Shown here: positions 9,287 through 16,218 of the stretch, one piece after another
Numbering within the stretch: position 1 is the first letter of the stretch
Layout: the number at the start of each line of letters is the position of its first letter
From: Cyclobacteriaceae bacterium
GTDB lineage: Bacteria > Bacteroidota > Bacteroidia > Cytophagales > Cyclobacteriaceae
Direction: 5' to 3'
Assembly (NCBI GenBank): GCA_016786585.1
Contig: JAEUUI010000005.1
Coordinates: forward strand, 1-41,834
DNA length: 41,834 nt
Notes under the pieces: generated by a model
What the model was told of the DNA's origin: nothing
The model's input: the letters and a program-made list of their open reading frames with translations, nothing else
Database searches by the model: none
Program-made: the position numbers and the translations under genes

Positions 9287-9361
9287 GGGAGCTTAGCTCA
9301 GCTGGTTCAGAGCATCTGCCTTACAAGCAGAGGGTCGGGGGTTCGAACCCCTCAGCTCCCA
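9287..9361 (+). tRNA. tRNA-Val (anticodon TAC)
   Basis: A full cloverleaf can be drawn. Acceptor GGGAGCT (9287-9293) pairs with AGCTCCC, D-arm GCTC/GAGC, anticodon stem TCTGC/GCAGA with loop CTTACAA giving anticodon TAC (reads GUA, valine), and T-arm GGGGG-TTCGAAC-CCCTC. The discriminator base is A at 9361 and CCA is not encoded. Five bases just upstream (CTCCC, 9275-9279) can pair with the tRNA 5' end GGGAG, giving a precursor hairpin that competes with the acceptor stem before RNase P cleavage. Confidence 0.95.
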
Positions 9362-9362
9362 C

Positions 9363-9394
9363 AAAACCCCGGAATCTCCGGGGTTTTTTATTTT
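9363..9394 (+). terminator. Intrinsic terminator of tRNA-Val
   Basis: A 10-base-pair stem AAAACCCCGG / CCGGGGTTTT with loop AATCT spans 9363-9387 and is followed directly by a T-rich tail. It begins two bases after the tRNA discriminator base. Confidence 0.85.
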
Positions 9395-9422
9395 CTATAC
9401 CTTTGGCCGGAGATAATCCGGT

Positions 9423-9893
9423 ATGAATCCCATCTTCAAAAAACTAAACTACAAAGCGCAAAAGCAGCTCCATATCATCAACGCTCCTGCAAGTTTTAAA
9501 AAGGACGTGGACGAGATGGCGGGACTGGCAAGTGTCAAGACTTCGTTTTCCGGAGTGAAAGCGTTCGAATTCTTCCTGGCGTTTGTTACGAAACAGAAAG
9601 AAGTAGATGAGTTCGCTAAAAAAATAGCGACACTGGCGGAAGGCGATGCAGTGGTGTGGCTGGCGTATCCGAAAGGCACTTCAAAAAAATATACGTGCGA
9701 GTTTAACCGCGATAACGGCTGGACTGAACTGGGTAAGGCTGGCTACGAACCTGTGCGCATGGTTGCGATTGATGAAGACTGGAGCGCGCTCCGGTTCCGC
9801 AAAGCGGAAAATATAAAAGTCATGAAACGCAGTTCAGCGATTAGCGATACAGGGAAGAAGCGAATTGCCAAAAAAACAAATGCAAAGAAATGA
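9423..9893 (+). CDS. Conserved hypothetical protein, small, Lys-rich C-terminus
   Basis: I do not recognise the family with certainty. The 156-residue protein has no signal peptide or membrane helix. The middle contains VVWLAYPKGTSKKYTCEFNR and then GWTELGKAGYEPVRMVAIDE with a later DWSALRFRKAE, resembling small Bacteroidota proteins often found beside DUF1801 or MmcQ-type genes. The C-terminal 20 residues are very lysine-rich (KKRIAKKTNAKK), as in proteins that contact nucleic acid, though that is only suggestive. Its stop overlaps the ATG of the MmcQ/YjbR gene, so the two are a transcriptional and probably translational unit. Confidence 0.75.
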   Translation: MNPIFKKLNYKAQKQLHIINAPASFKKDVDEMAGLASVKTSFSGVKAFEFFLAFVTKQKEVDEFAKKIATLAEGDAVVWLAYPKGTSKKYTCEFNRDNGWTELGKAGYEPVRMVAIDEDWSALRFRKAENIKVMKRSSAISDTGKKRIAKKTNAKK

Positions 9894-10231
9894 CCCTGGA
9901 CCTCATCCGCGAAATTGCCGGTAAACTTCCGCATGTTACAGAAGACATCAAGTGGGGAAATGACTTGTGTTTTTGCATTGCGGAGAAAATGTTTTGCGTA
10001 ACCGGACTGGATGATGGCTCGAAGGTTTCATTAAAAGTTACCGATGAAGAATTTGATGAGCTGATTGAACGAACCGGATTCACGCCTGCCCCTTACATGG
10101 CCCGAAACAAATGGGTGCTGATCGACTCGTCATCAAAAATTTCTAAAAAAGAACTGACGCATTTCATCCGTCAATCGTACGAGCTGGTGAAAGCCAGGCT
10201 TCCAAAAAAGCTTCAGGAGAAACTTCGCTAA
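9890..10231 (+). CDS. MmcQ/YjbR family protein
   Basis: This 113-residue protein fits the MmcQ/YjbR family (CyaY-like fold, described as DNA-binding, biological role poorly known). Typical features are a short N-terminal helix ending LPHVTEDIKWGNDLCF, the strand CIAEKMFCVTGLD, SLKVTDEEFDELIER, then APYMARNKWVLID and a C-terminal helix with SYELVKARLP. The ATG overlaps the preceding stop codon. It is convergent with the YdeI-like gene and the two stops share CTAA at 10228-10231. Confidence 0.88.
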   Translation: MTLDLIREIAGKLPHVTEDIKWGNDLCFCIAEKMFCVTGLDDGSKVSLKVTDEEFDELIERTGFTPAPYMARNKWVLIDSSSKISKKELTHFIRQSYELVKARLPKKLQEKLR

Positions 10232-10728
10232 CCCTCGAAGTTTTTGTACTCTTTCATCATTTCAGCAAAATGCATCTTGCTATTGAAAGCCTTTAAACAG
10301 AATGCGATGCGTTTTGCTTTTGTGTTCGCAGTCTTGGCACTCTCAATCCATTTGCTGTAATACTTTTGATGGGATCCCGGCAGTGACTTGAAAAATTTCT
10401 TTGCTTCCGGATCGTCTTTCAGGCATTTCAACAGGTCGGCCGACAGGACGATTTTGCGTTCATCGGGTTCCAGCGATACAATAATTTTGTCGCCTGCTTT
10501 TTTCCCGGTGGCTTTACGGATGGATGCATTAATCGGCAACATGAACCTTCCGTCACGCACAGGCAGCAAGGAAGTTTTCTGAATGGGATGCTGATCGAGC
10601 GTTCCTTTCACCCGAAACGAGGTACGCGTGTCTGGCTTTAGCTTTTGGGCGTTTTTCTTGTCAATGATGATGTAACTCCAGCCGCCTTTGTCAGGAGCTT
10701 TCTCGATCCGGCATGTCAGCGTTACCAT
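10228..10728 (-). CDS. YdeI/OmpD-associated family protein with DUF1905 domain
   Basis: A 166-residue cytoplasmic protein. The N-terminal half (about 1-95) is a DUF1905 beta-barrel-like domain, with GGWSYIIID, FRVKGTLD and GRFMLPINASIRKATGKKAG. The C-terminal half (about 105-166) has the YdeI/OmdA pattern: AKKFFKSLPGSHQKYYSKWI then AKTANTKAKRI. YdeI-type proteins in enteric bacteria are associated with peptide-antibiotic and bacteriocin resistance; whether that applies here is unknown. I chose the ATG at 10728; the frame could begin at a TTG two codons upstream. Confidence 0.87.
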   Translation of the reverse strand: MVTLTCRIEKAPDKGGWSYIIIDKKNAQKLKPDTRTSFRVKGTLDQHPIQKTSLLPVRDGRFMLPINASIRKATGKKAGDKIIVSLEPDERKIVLSADLLKCLKDDPEAKKFFKSLPGSHQKYYSKWIESAKTANTKAKRIAFCLKAFNSKMHFAEMMKEYKNFEG

Positions 10729-10761
10729 AATCAAAGATAAGTATGCGCTCTGTTACAAACA

Positions 10762-10791
10762 TTGTATCTACAACTATTGTCGGTACTTTTA
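10762..10791 (+). promoter_or_regulatory. marR promoter with overlapping MarR-type operator
   Basis: The palindrome TTGTA-TC-TACAA (10762-10773) continues as ACAAC-T-ATTGT, and TACAA-ACA-TTGTA lies just before it (10754-10766), giving overlapping TTGTA half-sites. TTGT at 10762-10765 can serve as the -33 element, with 18 nt to TACTTTTA (10784-10791) as a -7 box. These 30 bases align without gaps to 15369-15398 upstream of the pirin operon at 23 of 30 positions. The layout indicates autoregulation plus control of the pirin operon. Confidence 0.65.
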
Positions 10792-10815
10792 CGTTATCCA
10801 AAAAAAGCCGTACGC

Positions 10816-11265
10816 ATGGCGCTCGAAGACGATATCCGCCAGGACAAATTTGAAAACGAACACCATAAGATGGCTGTCAACATTTTGTTTACAGGCAGCT
10901 GGCTGCATAATCTTAATGCGCTGCGGTTTAAGCCGTTTGAGATTACACCCGAGCAATACAATGTTCTCCGCATTTTGCGGGGTAGCCATCCGAAGCCGTT
11001 GATGCTAACGGAAGTCACTTCGCGTATGCTTGATAAGAGCAGTAATGCGACAAGGCTTGTGGAGAAACTTCGTCAGAAAGGTTTAGTGAAACGTGAAATT
11101 TGTGAAACCAATCGCAGGCAGGTCGACATCATCATCACCGATAAGGGTTTATCACTGTTAACAAAAATCGACAAGACAACCGATGACTGGATGAAGACAA
11201 TGAAAAATCTTAGTCGTCAGGATGCGCAGGAACTGAATCGCCTGCTTGATAAACTTCGCGGATAA
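10816..11265 (+). CDS. MarR family transcriptional regulator
   Basis: A 149-residue winged-helix repressor. N-terminal dimerisation helices are followed by TPEQYNVLRILRG, the recognition region LTEVTSRMLDKSSNATRLVE (about 64-83), and the wing VKREICETNRRQVDIIITDKG (split: VKREICETNRR, then QVDIIITDKG). The only cysteine is C96 in the wing, so there is no OhrR-type N-terminal redox cysteine. I chose the ATG at 10816 because the longer frame would begin inside the operator at 10762. The same operator occurs before the pirin-pirin-OsmC-YjdI operon, so this is probably its repressor, released by an electrophile, quinone or oxidant. The target assignment is inference. Confidence 0.9.
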   Translation: MALEDDIRQDKFENEHHKMAVNILFTGSWLHNLNALRFKPFEITPEQYNVLRILRGSHPKPLMLTEVTSRMLDKSSNATRLVEKLRQKGLVKREICETNRRQVDIIITDKGLSLLTKIDKTTDDWMKTMKNLSRQDAQELNRLLDKLRG

Positions 11266-11273
11266 TATGTGTG

Positions 11274-11335
11274 CGTCATTCTGAGCGAAGCGAAGAATCT
11301 CCTTTCGGGGATGTCTCGCTTCGCTCTACATGACG
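11274..11335. repeat. REP-like palindromic intergenic element
   Basis: Nested perfect inverted arms are present: CGTCAT/ATGACG outside and GAGCGAAGCGA/TCGCTTCGCTC inside, separated by a short loop region with CTTTCGGGG. It lies between the convergent marR and amylase genes and can fold on either strand. Elements beginning GTCATTCTGAGCGAAGCGAA are common in Bacteroidota genomes as dispersed intergenic repeats. It may also stop transcription from both sides. Confidence 0.7.
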
Positions 11336-11350
11336 GTGATGAAGTACGTT

Positions 11351-13660
11351 CTATTCCTTGATTACTTTTCGCGTGTGGGTTCTTCCGGCAATCGTAGCCC
11401 GAACAATGTACATGCCGCTTGGATGCGATGTTAAATCAAACTCCAGTGTTTCGTTTGTTCTTGCCTGACGACCGATAATCCGGGCACCGGTAGCGGAAAA
11501 GAATTCGATGCTTACCGGCTGATTAAGCGGTGTACCCACATTCACCTGAACTTTGTCCTTTACCGGGTTGGCAAAAATCTGGAATTCAGGTTCTCCGTAT
11601 TGTTCTTGCAGGTCAATGGTCTCCGCCTGGCCTACCCGAACACCCGGATCACTGAAGGCTACGTATTCGCTTTGTTTAACATACACGGCATATCCGCGGG
11701 CTGGTGCCGAAAGATATACGCGACCATCTGCTTGGACCGTTACTGTTTCTGAAGAATTGAACGCGTTGACAAGTGTAGTACTTGCCCAGCTTGTCCAGCC
11801 GGAAGGCGAAGAATCTACCCAAAGACCTTTGGTTGACGAATCGTGGTTGTTGATCACCACAATTGCTCCGCTCTTTGTTCCGTTGCCGGCTCTCCGGGCG
11901 ATGTAAACGTTATATGCGTCCCCGGAAGGATATGGATTACCCACTTCGCTCAACACCGTAAGCGTTCCGCCCAAATAAGTTTTGCGAACATGAATGAGTT
12001 TCCGGATGTCTGTTCCCAACGTGTTGGAGGGTGTTACCGTTAACGAATTGTTATGCGCATCGGTCATTACATCACCGAAGTAGTGGTTATAAAAAACGCA
12101 AGGCCGGCCCTCGTGTGTAAGGATATAAGCATATCCCATCTTCCAGTCTTTGGTTATCCACTTGTCGTGTTCTTTTCCGGTATCGTGATTTTCCAGCCAA
12201 GTTACAATAGAAGTTCCCGGTAACGAATTGCCCACATTGTTTCGCACCATGCCTGAGTGGTTCAGCCAGCGCATGTCCCACGAACTTCCGTATCCGTTAC
12301 ACATTCCGGTAAGGGTCGACTTCAGCGGGAAGTCAAATCCATCAACATCTGCCCCGTACGAGGCCACGTTATTAACCCAGTTCTTGATGCGGTAATCTGC
12401 ACCCCAGTATTCGCCCACAATGAAACGCTGGCTACCGCTTTTCAACGGAAGGTTGTTAACCCATCCTGCAACGTAACTTTCCTGGAAGCCGCGAACGAAA
12501 TCAAGACGGAAACCATCAAATCCAATCTGGTTACATAACCAGGCACCCCAGTCTTTATAACGTGTTGCTACGGTTGTGCTGAACGTGTTTAAATCATTTC
12601 CGAAAAACTTCGTGTTGGTAATGATCTCGTCAGAGCCCGGGTATCCCAGCCAGTCAGCATTATCAACCGGATGGAAGTCGCTGTACGTCCAGGTATAATT
12701 TGGTTCACCTGTGCCTGTATGGGTTGGATACGTAATGCTGGTGTTGGTATGCGCTTCCAGTTGAGATGTTGTGGCGATGTTGGTAGCACCTTTCCAGATT
12801 GCTTTCGGATAGTATCCGTTGGTTTGATCGGCCCATTCCCACGCCCAAGACGGGCTGGTGATTTCTTTGCGTGCCGTGAGGCGAATGATTACGTCTTTGG
12901 TTCCGGTCACGGTGATTTTGTATTCATCAAAGTCGCTTACTTCAACGTGGCCCCGAACGGTATTTCCGGATGCCGGGAAAACATTAAAGTTTCCGCTGCC
13001 ATTGTTGGGTTCACTTTCCCAGGAGTAGGTGCTGTTGAAGCCGGTATTGTTATAATCGATTTGGAGGTCGTAACCGCGTTCGGCTTTTGCAGTAGAATAC
13101 AAATGATAGCCATGTATCTGGATGTAGTAATCGCCCGCGGTTGCATTTTTGATCACCCATTTTATCTCGTTCGTAGGATAAGGTGAATACTGCGTGCTGC
13201 TGCGATACGCTTCATCAAACACGTATTGTTTTACGGCAGGATTCGATTGATCTTCTGAATCGCCCGTATACAGGTGATTCAACACGATGTCCGCATATAC
13301 ATCGATGCCATCGGTATGCAATTGGCTAATCATCTGCGTAAGCTCGGTGCGCGATCCAAAACGTGTTTCGGTAGAACCTTTCTGATTATAGTTACCAAGA
13401 TCGTATGGATCGAAGATTCCGTAACCCATGTCGTAGATTCCGAAGTTTCCTTTTGACGGAGGCGGAACCCAAAGCCCTTTGAAGCCCGCATTTTTGAGTA
13501 TTGTGGACTTGTTCTTCAGGTTGGTCCACCACGAGCCGTTCAGATTCACAGCATCAACGGGAACATCCCAGTAAAATCCCTGCATCATCACATCATTTTG
13601 TGCTGAAGCAGGCAATGAAAGCCAAAGTGTCAATAGACAAAAGAGTAAAGTTTTTTTCAT
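11351..13660 (-). CDS. Secreted GH13 alpha-amylase with T9SS sorting domain
   Basis: A 769-residue alpha-amylase predicted to hydrolyse internal alpha-1,4 bonds of starch outside the cell. A signal peptide (about 1-20) is followed by VMMQGFYWDVP, as in liquefying-type (GH13_5-like) enzymes. Conserved regions are I DIVLNH (124-129), II GFRLD (nucleophile D387), III VGEYW (acid E417) and IV NHD (491-493), so the catalytic triad is complete. Regions I and II are about 260 residues apart, roughly twice the usual distance. The extra beta-rich segment (about 160-300) contains GDYYIQIHGYHLYS. A beta-domain follows, and the end (FANPVKDKVQV to HTRKVIKE) is a T9SS C-terminal domain. The gene lies downstream of the membrane AraC regulator on the same strand. 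Confidence 0.95.
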   Translation of the reverse strand: MKKTLLFCLLTLWLSLPASAQNDVMMQGFYWDVPVDAVNLNGSWWTNLKNKSTILKNAGFKGLWVPPPSKGNFGIYDMGYGIFDPYDLGNYNQKGSTETRFGSRTELTQMISQLHTDGIDVYADIVLNHLYTGDSEDQSNPAVKQYVFDEAYRSSTQYSPYPTNEIKWVIKNATAGDYYIQIHGYHLYSTAKAERGYDLQIDYNNTGFNSTYSWESEPNNGSGNFNVFPASGNTVRGHVEVSDFDEYKITVTGTKDVIIRLTARKEITSPSWAWEWADQTNGYYPKAIWKGATNIATTSQLEAHTNTSITYPTHTGTGEPNYTWTYSDFHPVDNADWLGYPGSDEIITNTKFFGNDLNTFSTTVATRYKDWGAWLCNQIGFDGFRLDFVRGFQESYVAGWVNNLPLKSGSQRFIVGEYWGADYRIKNWVNNVASYGADVDGFDFPLKSTLTGMCNGYGSSWDMRWLNHSGMVRNNVGNSLPGTSIVTWLENHDTGKEHDKWITKDWKMGYAYILTHEGRPCVFYNHYFGDVMTDAHNNSLTVTPSNTLGTDIRKLIHVRKTYLGGTLTVLSEVGNPYPSGDAYNVYIARRAGNGTKSGAIVVINNHDSSTKGLWVDSSPSGWTSWASTTLVNAFNSSETVTVQADGRVYLSAPARGYAVYVKQSEYVAFSDPGVRVGQAETIDLQEQYGEPEFQIFANPVKDKVQVNVGTPLNQPVSIEFFSATGARIIGRQARTNETLEFDLTSHPSGMYIVRATIAGRTHTRKVIKE

Positions 13661-13768
13661 AGATCAGTCTGCTTGATTTGTAAGACCGAAAATGAAGGAA
13701 AGGGCAACCGCAAACGTCCTATTTTCTTAAAACCACGCCAATTGGAGCGATAAAAATGGCGCGTTTTA

Positions 13769-13795
13769 AAAATTTAGGAGGTTCAGAAACTCCTA
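13769..13795 (-). terminator. Probable terminator of the AraC-type regulator gene
   Basis: On the minus strand, TAGGAGTTTC-TGAACCTCCTA forms a hairpin (13775-13795, one mismatch) that begins at the regulator's own TAG stop codon. It is followed by AAATTTTT. It separates the regulator from the amylase gene, so the amylase probably has its own promoter in the 130-base gap. Confidence 0.55.
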
Positions 13796-15238
13796 GGCAT
13801 GTGTTTTAAAGTATTCGCGCGGGTTTTGGCGGGTGAGCTTTTTAAACGCCAGGTTAAAAGTCGATTTGGAATTAAACCCGACTTCCTGCGCCAGTGCCAA
13901 AAAGGTATAATGCTTGTATTGCTGATCGTTGGCCAGAACAATGAATTCCTCCACGCGATAGGTGTTTACAAAATCGCGGAAATTCTTGCGGTAGTGATCG
14001 TTGATTACGCGTGAAAGCACGTGCGGCCGGGTTCCGAGCATTTCTGCCAGATCAGACACCGAAAGATCAGGGTGACGATACGGTTTTTCTGCTGTCATTA
14101 GTTCGTTCAGCTTGATAAGCCATTCGAGATTGTTTTCAGAACCTGACTGAACAGTTTTTTCTTCGCGGATGATCTCCGGGTATCTCCAGAAGAAATAGGT
14201 TTCGAGAAATATCAACGCGGAAAGGGCAATGCCGATCATCTGAAAATCTTCAAAAAACGGATGTACAAATCCGTTAACGAGCAGGAATGTGTTTACCGGT
14301 ATCAGCAACAACGCAAGAAAGGATAACCAGAAGAAATAGTATCCAAACGAAGTGTGTTCGGTGTGTTGTGTCACCTGGTGGAGTTTTAGTTCAGGATACA
14401 ATGACAGCATCCGCAGAAAGACAAACAGGTTAAACGAAAAACTGATCGCGATGAATAATGTATTCCCCAGCGTAAGCGGAGGATAGAGAATCATTGAGAG
14501 AAAATCGAGCGCGTGAAGGTTGAAAATGCGGAGCATTACTACTAACCCGGCAACGATTACCGGAATAAAATATACGCGCGTGTTTATAAATTTCTTTTGA
14601 CCGGAGAACGCCTTCAAAAATATCATCAGTACAGGTGCCCAGCAGAACGCAGCAACGTGAAATATGAACACGAAATAACTCTGTTGAATCGGGTTGACGA
14701 TTTCATGCAATACAGCAAGCAACAGCAACGCGATCATCAATCCATTGATGAGCAAAAATGATTTGAATTTTTCCGCATCGCGCTTTGTAATTCTGGATAC
14801 CAGGAAACAAAGGCCCATACCCTGAAACGCGCAGGCAAAGAAATAAAAGATCAGGTAGTTTATCTGGCGTGCACCTCCCAGGTCGAGCCAGTTTTCAATC
14901 CGGACGTGTACGGTTTCTCCGTTGCCAAACGAGAACTCCCGGTTCGCGATCATCCGGTTCTCCGCATCGGTTTCAACCTTGTTCCAGCTGCCGCGTGTAA
15001 ACTTATATTCGATTTTACCGTTGGCAGCCGGGAGCGTAACACTTAACTGTCCGTTGAGTTGCTTGTGTACGATGTACCGTTTGTCGTTGGGCACCCAGTC
15101 GTTAAAGGATCCGCATACAAAAAGCGTATCGCTGCTATGCGTGGCACCCGGCAGGGTTTCAACAACAAGCGTTACCTGCGCCTGTGTAAAATACCCCGTC
15201 AAACAAAGCATCACCCCAAGGATTCCGTTCTTCAGCAT
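13793..15238 (-). CDS. Membrane-bound AraC-type regulator with periplasmic starch-binding-like domain and seven TM helices
   Basis: The 481-residue protein has an unusual order of domains. A signal peptide (1-20, FTQAQ cleavage region) is followed by a beta-sandwich (about 37-115) with GSFNDWVPND and IEYKFTRGSWNKVE, the pattern of CBM48/CBM20-like carbohydrate-binding domains, keeping the aromatic residues W48 and W85. Seven hydrophobic helices follow (about 126-148, 160-180, 187-210, 221-240, 250-278, 298-322, 332-352). Residues 390-480 form an AraC-type DNA-binding domain with LSVSDLAEMLGTRPHVLSRV and EVGFNSKSTFNLAFKKLT then NPREYF. I chose the ATG at 15238 because it starts the signal peptide. 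It lies directly upstream of the amylase, so it may sense maltodextrins outside and switch the amylase on. That role is inference. Confidence 0.85.
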   Translation of the reverse strand: MLKNGILGVMLCLTGYFTQAQVTLVVETLPGATHSSDTLFVCGSFNDWVPNDKRYIVHKQLNGQLSVTLPAANGKIEYKFTRGSWNKVETDAENRMIANREFSFGNGETVHVRIENWLDLGGARQINYLIFYFFACAFQGMGLCFLVSRITKRDAEKFKSFLLINGLMIALLLLAVLHEIVNPIQQSYFVFIFHVAAFCWAPVLMIFLKAFSGQKKFINTRVYFIPVIVAGLVVMLRIFNLHALDFLSMILYPPLTLGNTLFIAISFSFNLFVFLRMLSLYPELKLHQVTQHTEHTSFGYYFFWLSFLALLLIPVNTFLLVNGFVHPFFEDFQMIGIALSALIFLETYFFWRYPEIIREEKTVQSGSENNLEWLIKLNELMTAEKPYRHPDLSVSDLAEMLGTRPHVLSRVINDHYRKNFRDFVNTYRVEEFIVLANDQQYKHYTFLALAQEVGFNSKSTFNLAFKKLTRQNPREYFKTHA

Positions 15239-15368
15239 ACAGCGATTGACCCCTTTCAAAGATAGCCACAAGCCTCGGTTGGTGGTCGGGCATTAACCAC
15301 CCGTTATCGGTTGAAAACGCAGAAAAACATACATCTAACCAGCTGTTTCGTCAATTTCGATCAAATAC

Positions 15369-15398
15369 TTGTATATACAATAATTGTTGCAACTTTAA
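15369..15398 (+). promoter_or_regulatory. Pirin operon promoter with MarR-type operator
   Basis: The perfect palindrome TTGTATATACAA (15369-15380) runs on into the second palindrome ACAAT-A-ATTGT (15378-15388). TTGT at 15369 and AACTTTAA at 15391-15398 sit at the same spacing as the marR promoter elements. It lies about 77 bases upstream of the first pirin ATG. Confidence 0.65.
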
Positions 15399-15445
15399 TT
15401 GCTCCGAATGCGTTAACCAGACAAAAGCAATTAACTTACAGTTCT

Positions 15446-16156
15446 ATGAAAACCATACTCCATAAAGCCCAAAGCCGCGGTCATGCAAACCACGGCTGGC
15501 TGGATTCGCATCACACCTTCAGTTTTGCCGGATATTACGATCCATCGCGCGTGAACTTTGGTGCATTGCGCGTACTGAACGATGACATTGTAAAAGGAGG
15601 AGCAGGCTTTGGCCGCCATCCGCACGATAACATGGAGATTATTTCCATACCATTGGCCGGAGCGCTGGAACATGGTGATAACGCAGGTGGCCATGGTGTT
15701 ATCAGGTCGGGTGAGGTGCAGATTATGAGCGCGGGCTCCGGTATTACCCACAGCGAGAAGAATGCATCCGAAACGGAAAGCGTTAACTTTTTACAAATCT
15801 GGGTTTTCCCGAAAATGCGCGACATCCAGCCACGGTATGACCAAAAGTTGTTCCCTGCTGAAGATCGCATCAATAAATTTCAAACCGTGGTTTCACCAGT
15901 GAAAAATGGCAACGCACTTTGGATTAATCAGGACGCGTGGTTCTCGCTCGGAAAACTGAAAGCAGGTAACTCAAGCGATTATACGTTCAACAAAAAAGAC
16001 AGTGGCGTGTATGCATTCGTCATTGACGGAGACGTAACTGTAAATGGCGAGAAGCTGAACAAACGTGACGGCCTGGGTGTTTGGGATACCGACAAGCTTA
16101 TGGTAGTTGCGGGCAGCGATGCAGAAGTTCTGTTAATGGAAGTTCCGATGAGTTAA
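15446..16156 (+). CDS. Pirin family protein (YhhW-like), first gene of stress operon
   Basis: A 236-residue bicupin of the pirin family. The N-terminal cupin contains the metal ligands H58 and H60 (GRHPHDNMEI) and H102 and E104 (ITHSEKN), matching the four-ligand set known for pirins. The N-terminal segment GHANHGWLDSHHTFSFAGYY is typical of bacterial YhhW-type pirins, some of which act as quercetin dioxygenases. The upstream extension of the frame lacks pirin similarity and overlaps the operator, so the ATG at 15446 is preferred. It heads an operon with a second pirin, OsmC and an iron-sulfur protein, probably under the MarR regulator encoded at 10816-11265. Confidence 0.93.
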   Translation: MKTILHKAQSRGHANHGWLDSHHTFSFAGYYDPSRVNFGALRVLNDDIVKGGAGFGRHPHDNMEIISIPLAGALEHGDNAGGHGVIRSGEVQIMSAGSGITHSEKNASETESVNFLQIWVFPKMRDIQPRYDQKLFPAEDRINKFQTVVSPVKNGNALWINQDAWFSLGKLKAGNSSDYTFNKKDSGVYAFVIDGDVTVNGEKLNKRDGLGVWDTDKLMVVAGSDAEVLLMEVPMS

Positions 16157-16162
16157 AAAACA

Positions 16163-16204
16163 AATGGTTCATGGTCAGTGGTGTCGGCTGTGAACCATTG
16201 ACCA
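16163..16204. repeat. Nested inverted repeat between the two pirin genes
   Basis: AATGGTTCA (16163-16171) is matched by TGAACCATT (16191-16199), and the adjacent TGGTCA (16172-16177) by TGACCA (16199-16204). The two pairings overlap and would exclude each other. There is no T-tract, so an mRNA processing or stability element is more likely than a terminator. Confidence 0.5.
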
Positions 16205-16218
16205 AACCATTGAATGTT

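Noticed and set aside
13661-13768. Amylase promoter
   Set aside because: No acceptable TTTG/TAnnTTTG pair was found on the minus strand; an activator-dependent promoter is likely but cannot be placed.
15311-15445. Upstream extension of the first pirin gene
   Set aside because: It covers the operator-promoter at 15369-15398 and lacks pirin similarity; the family N-terminus starts at the ATG at 15446.
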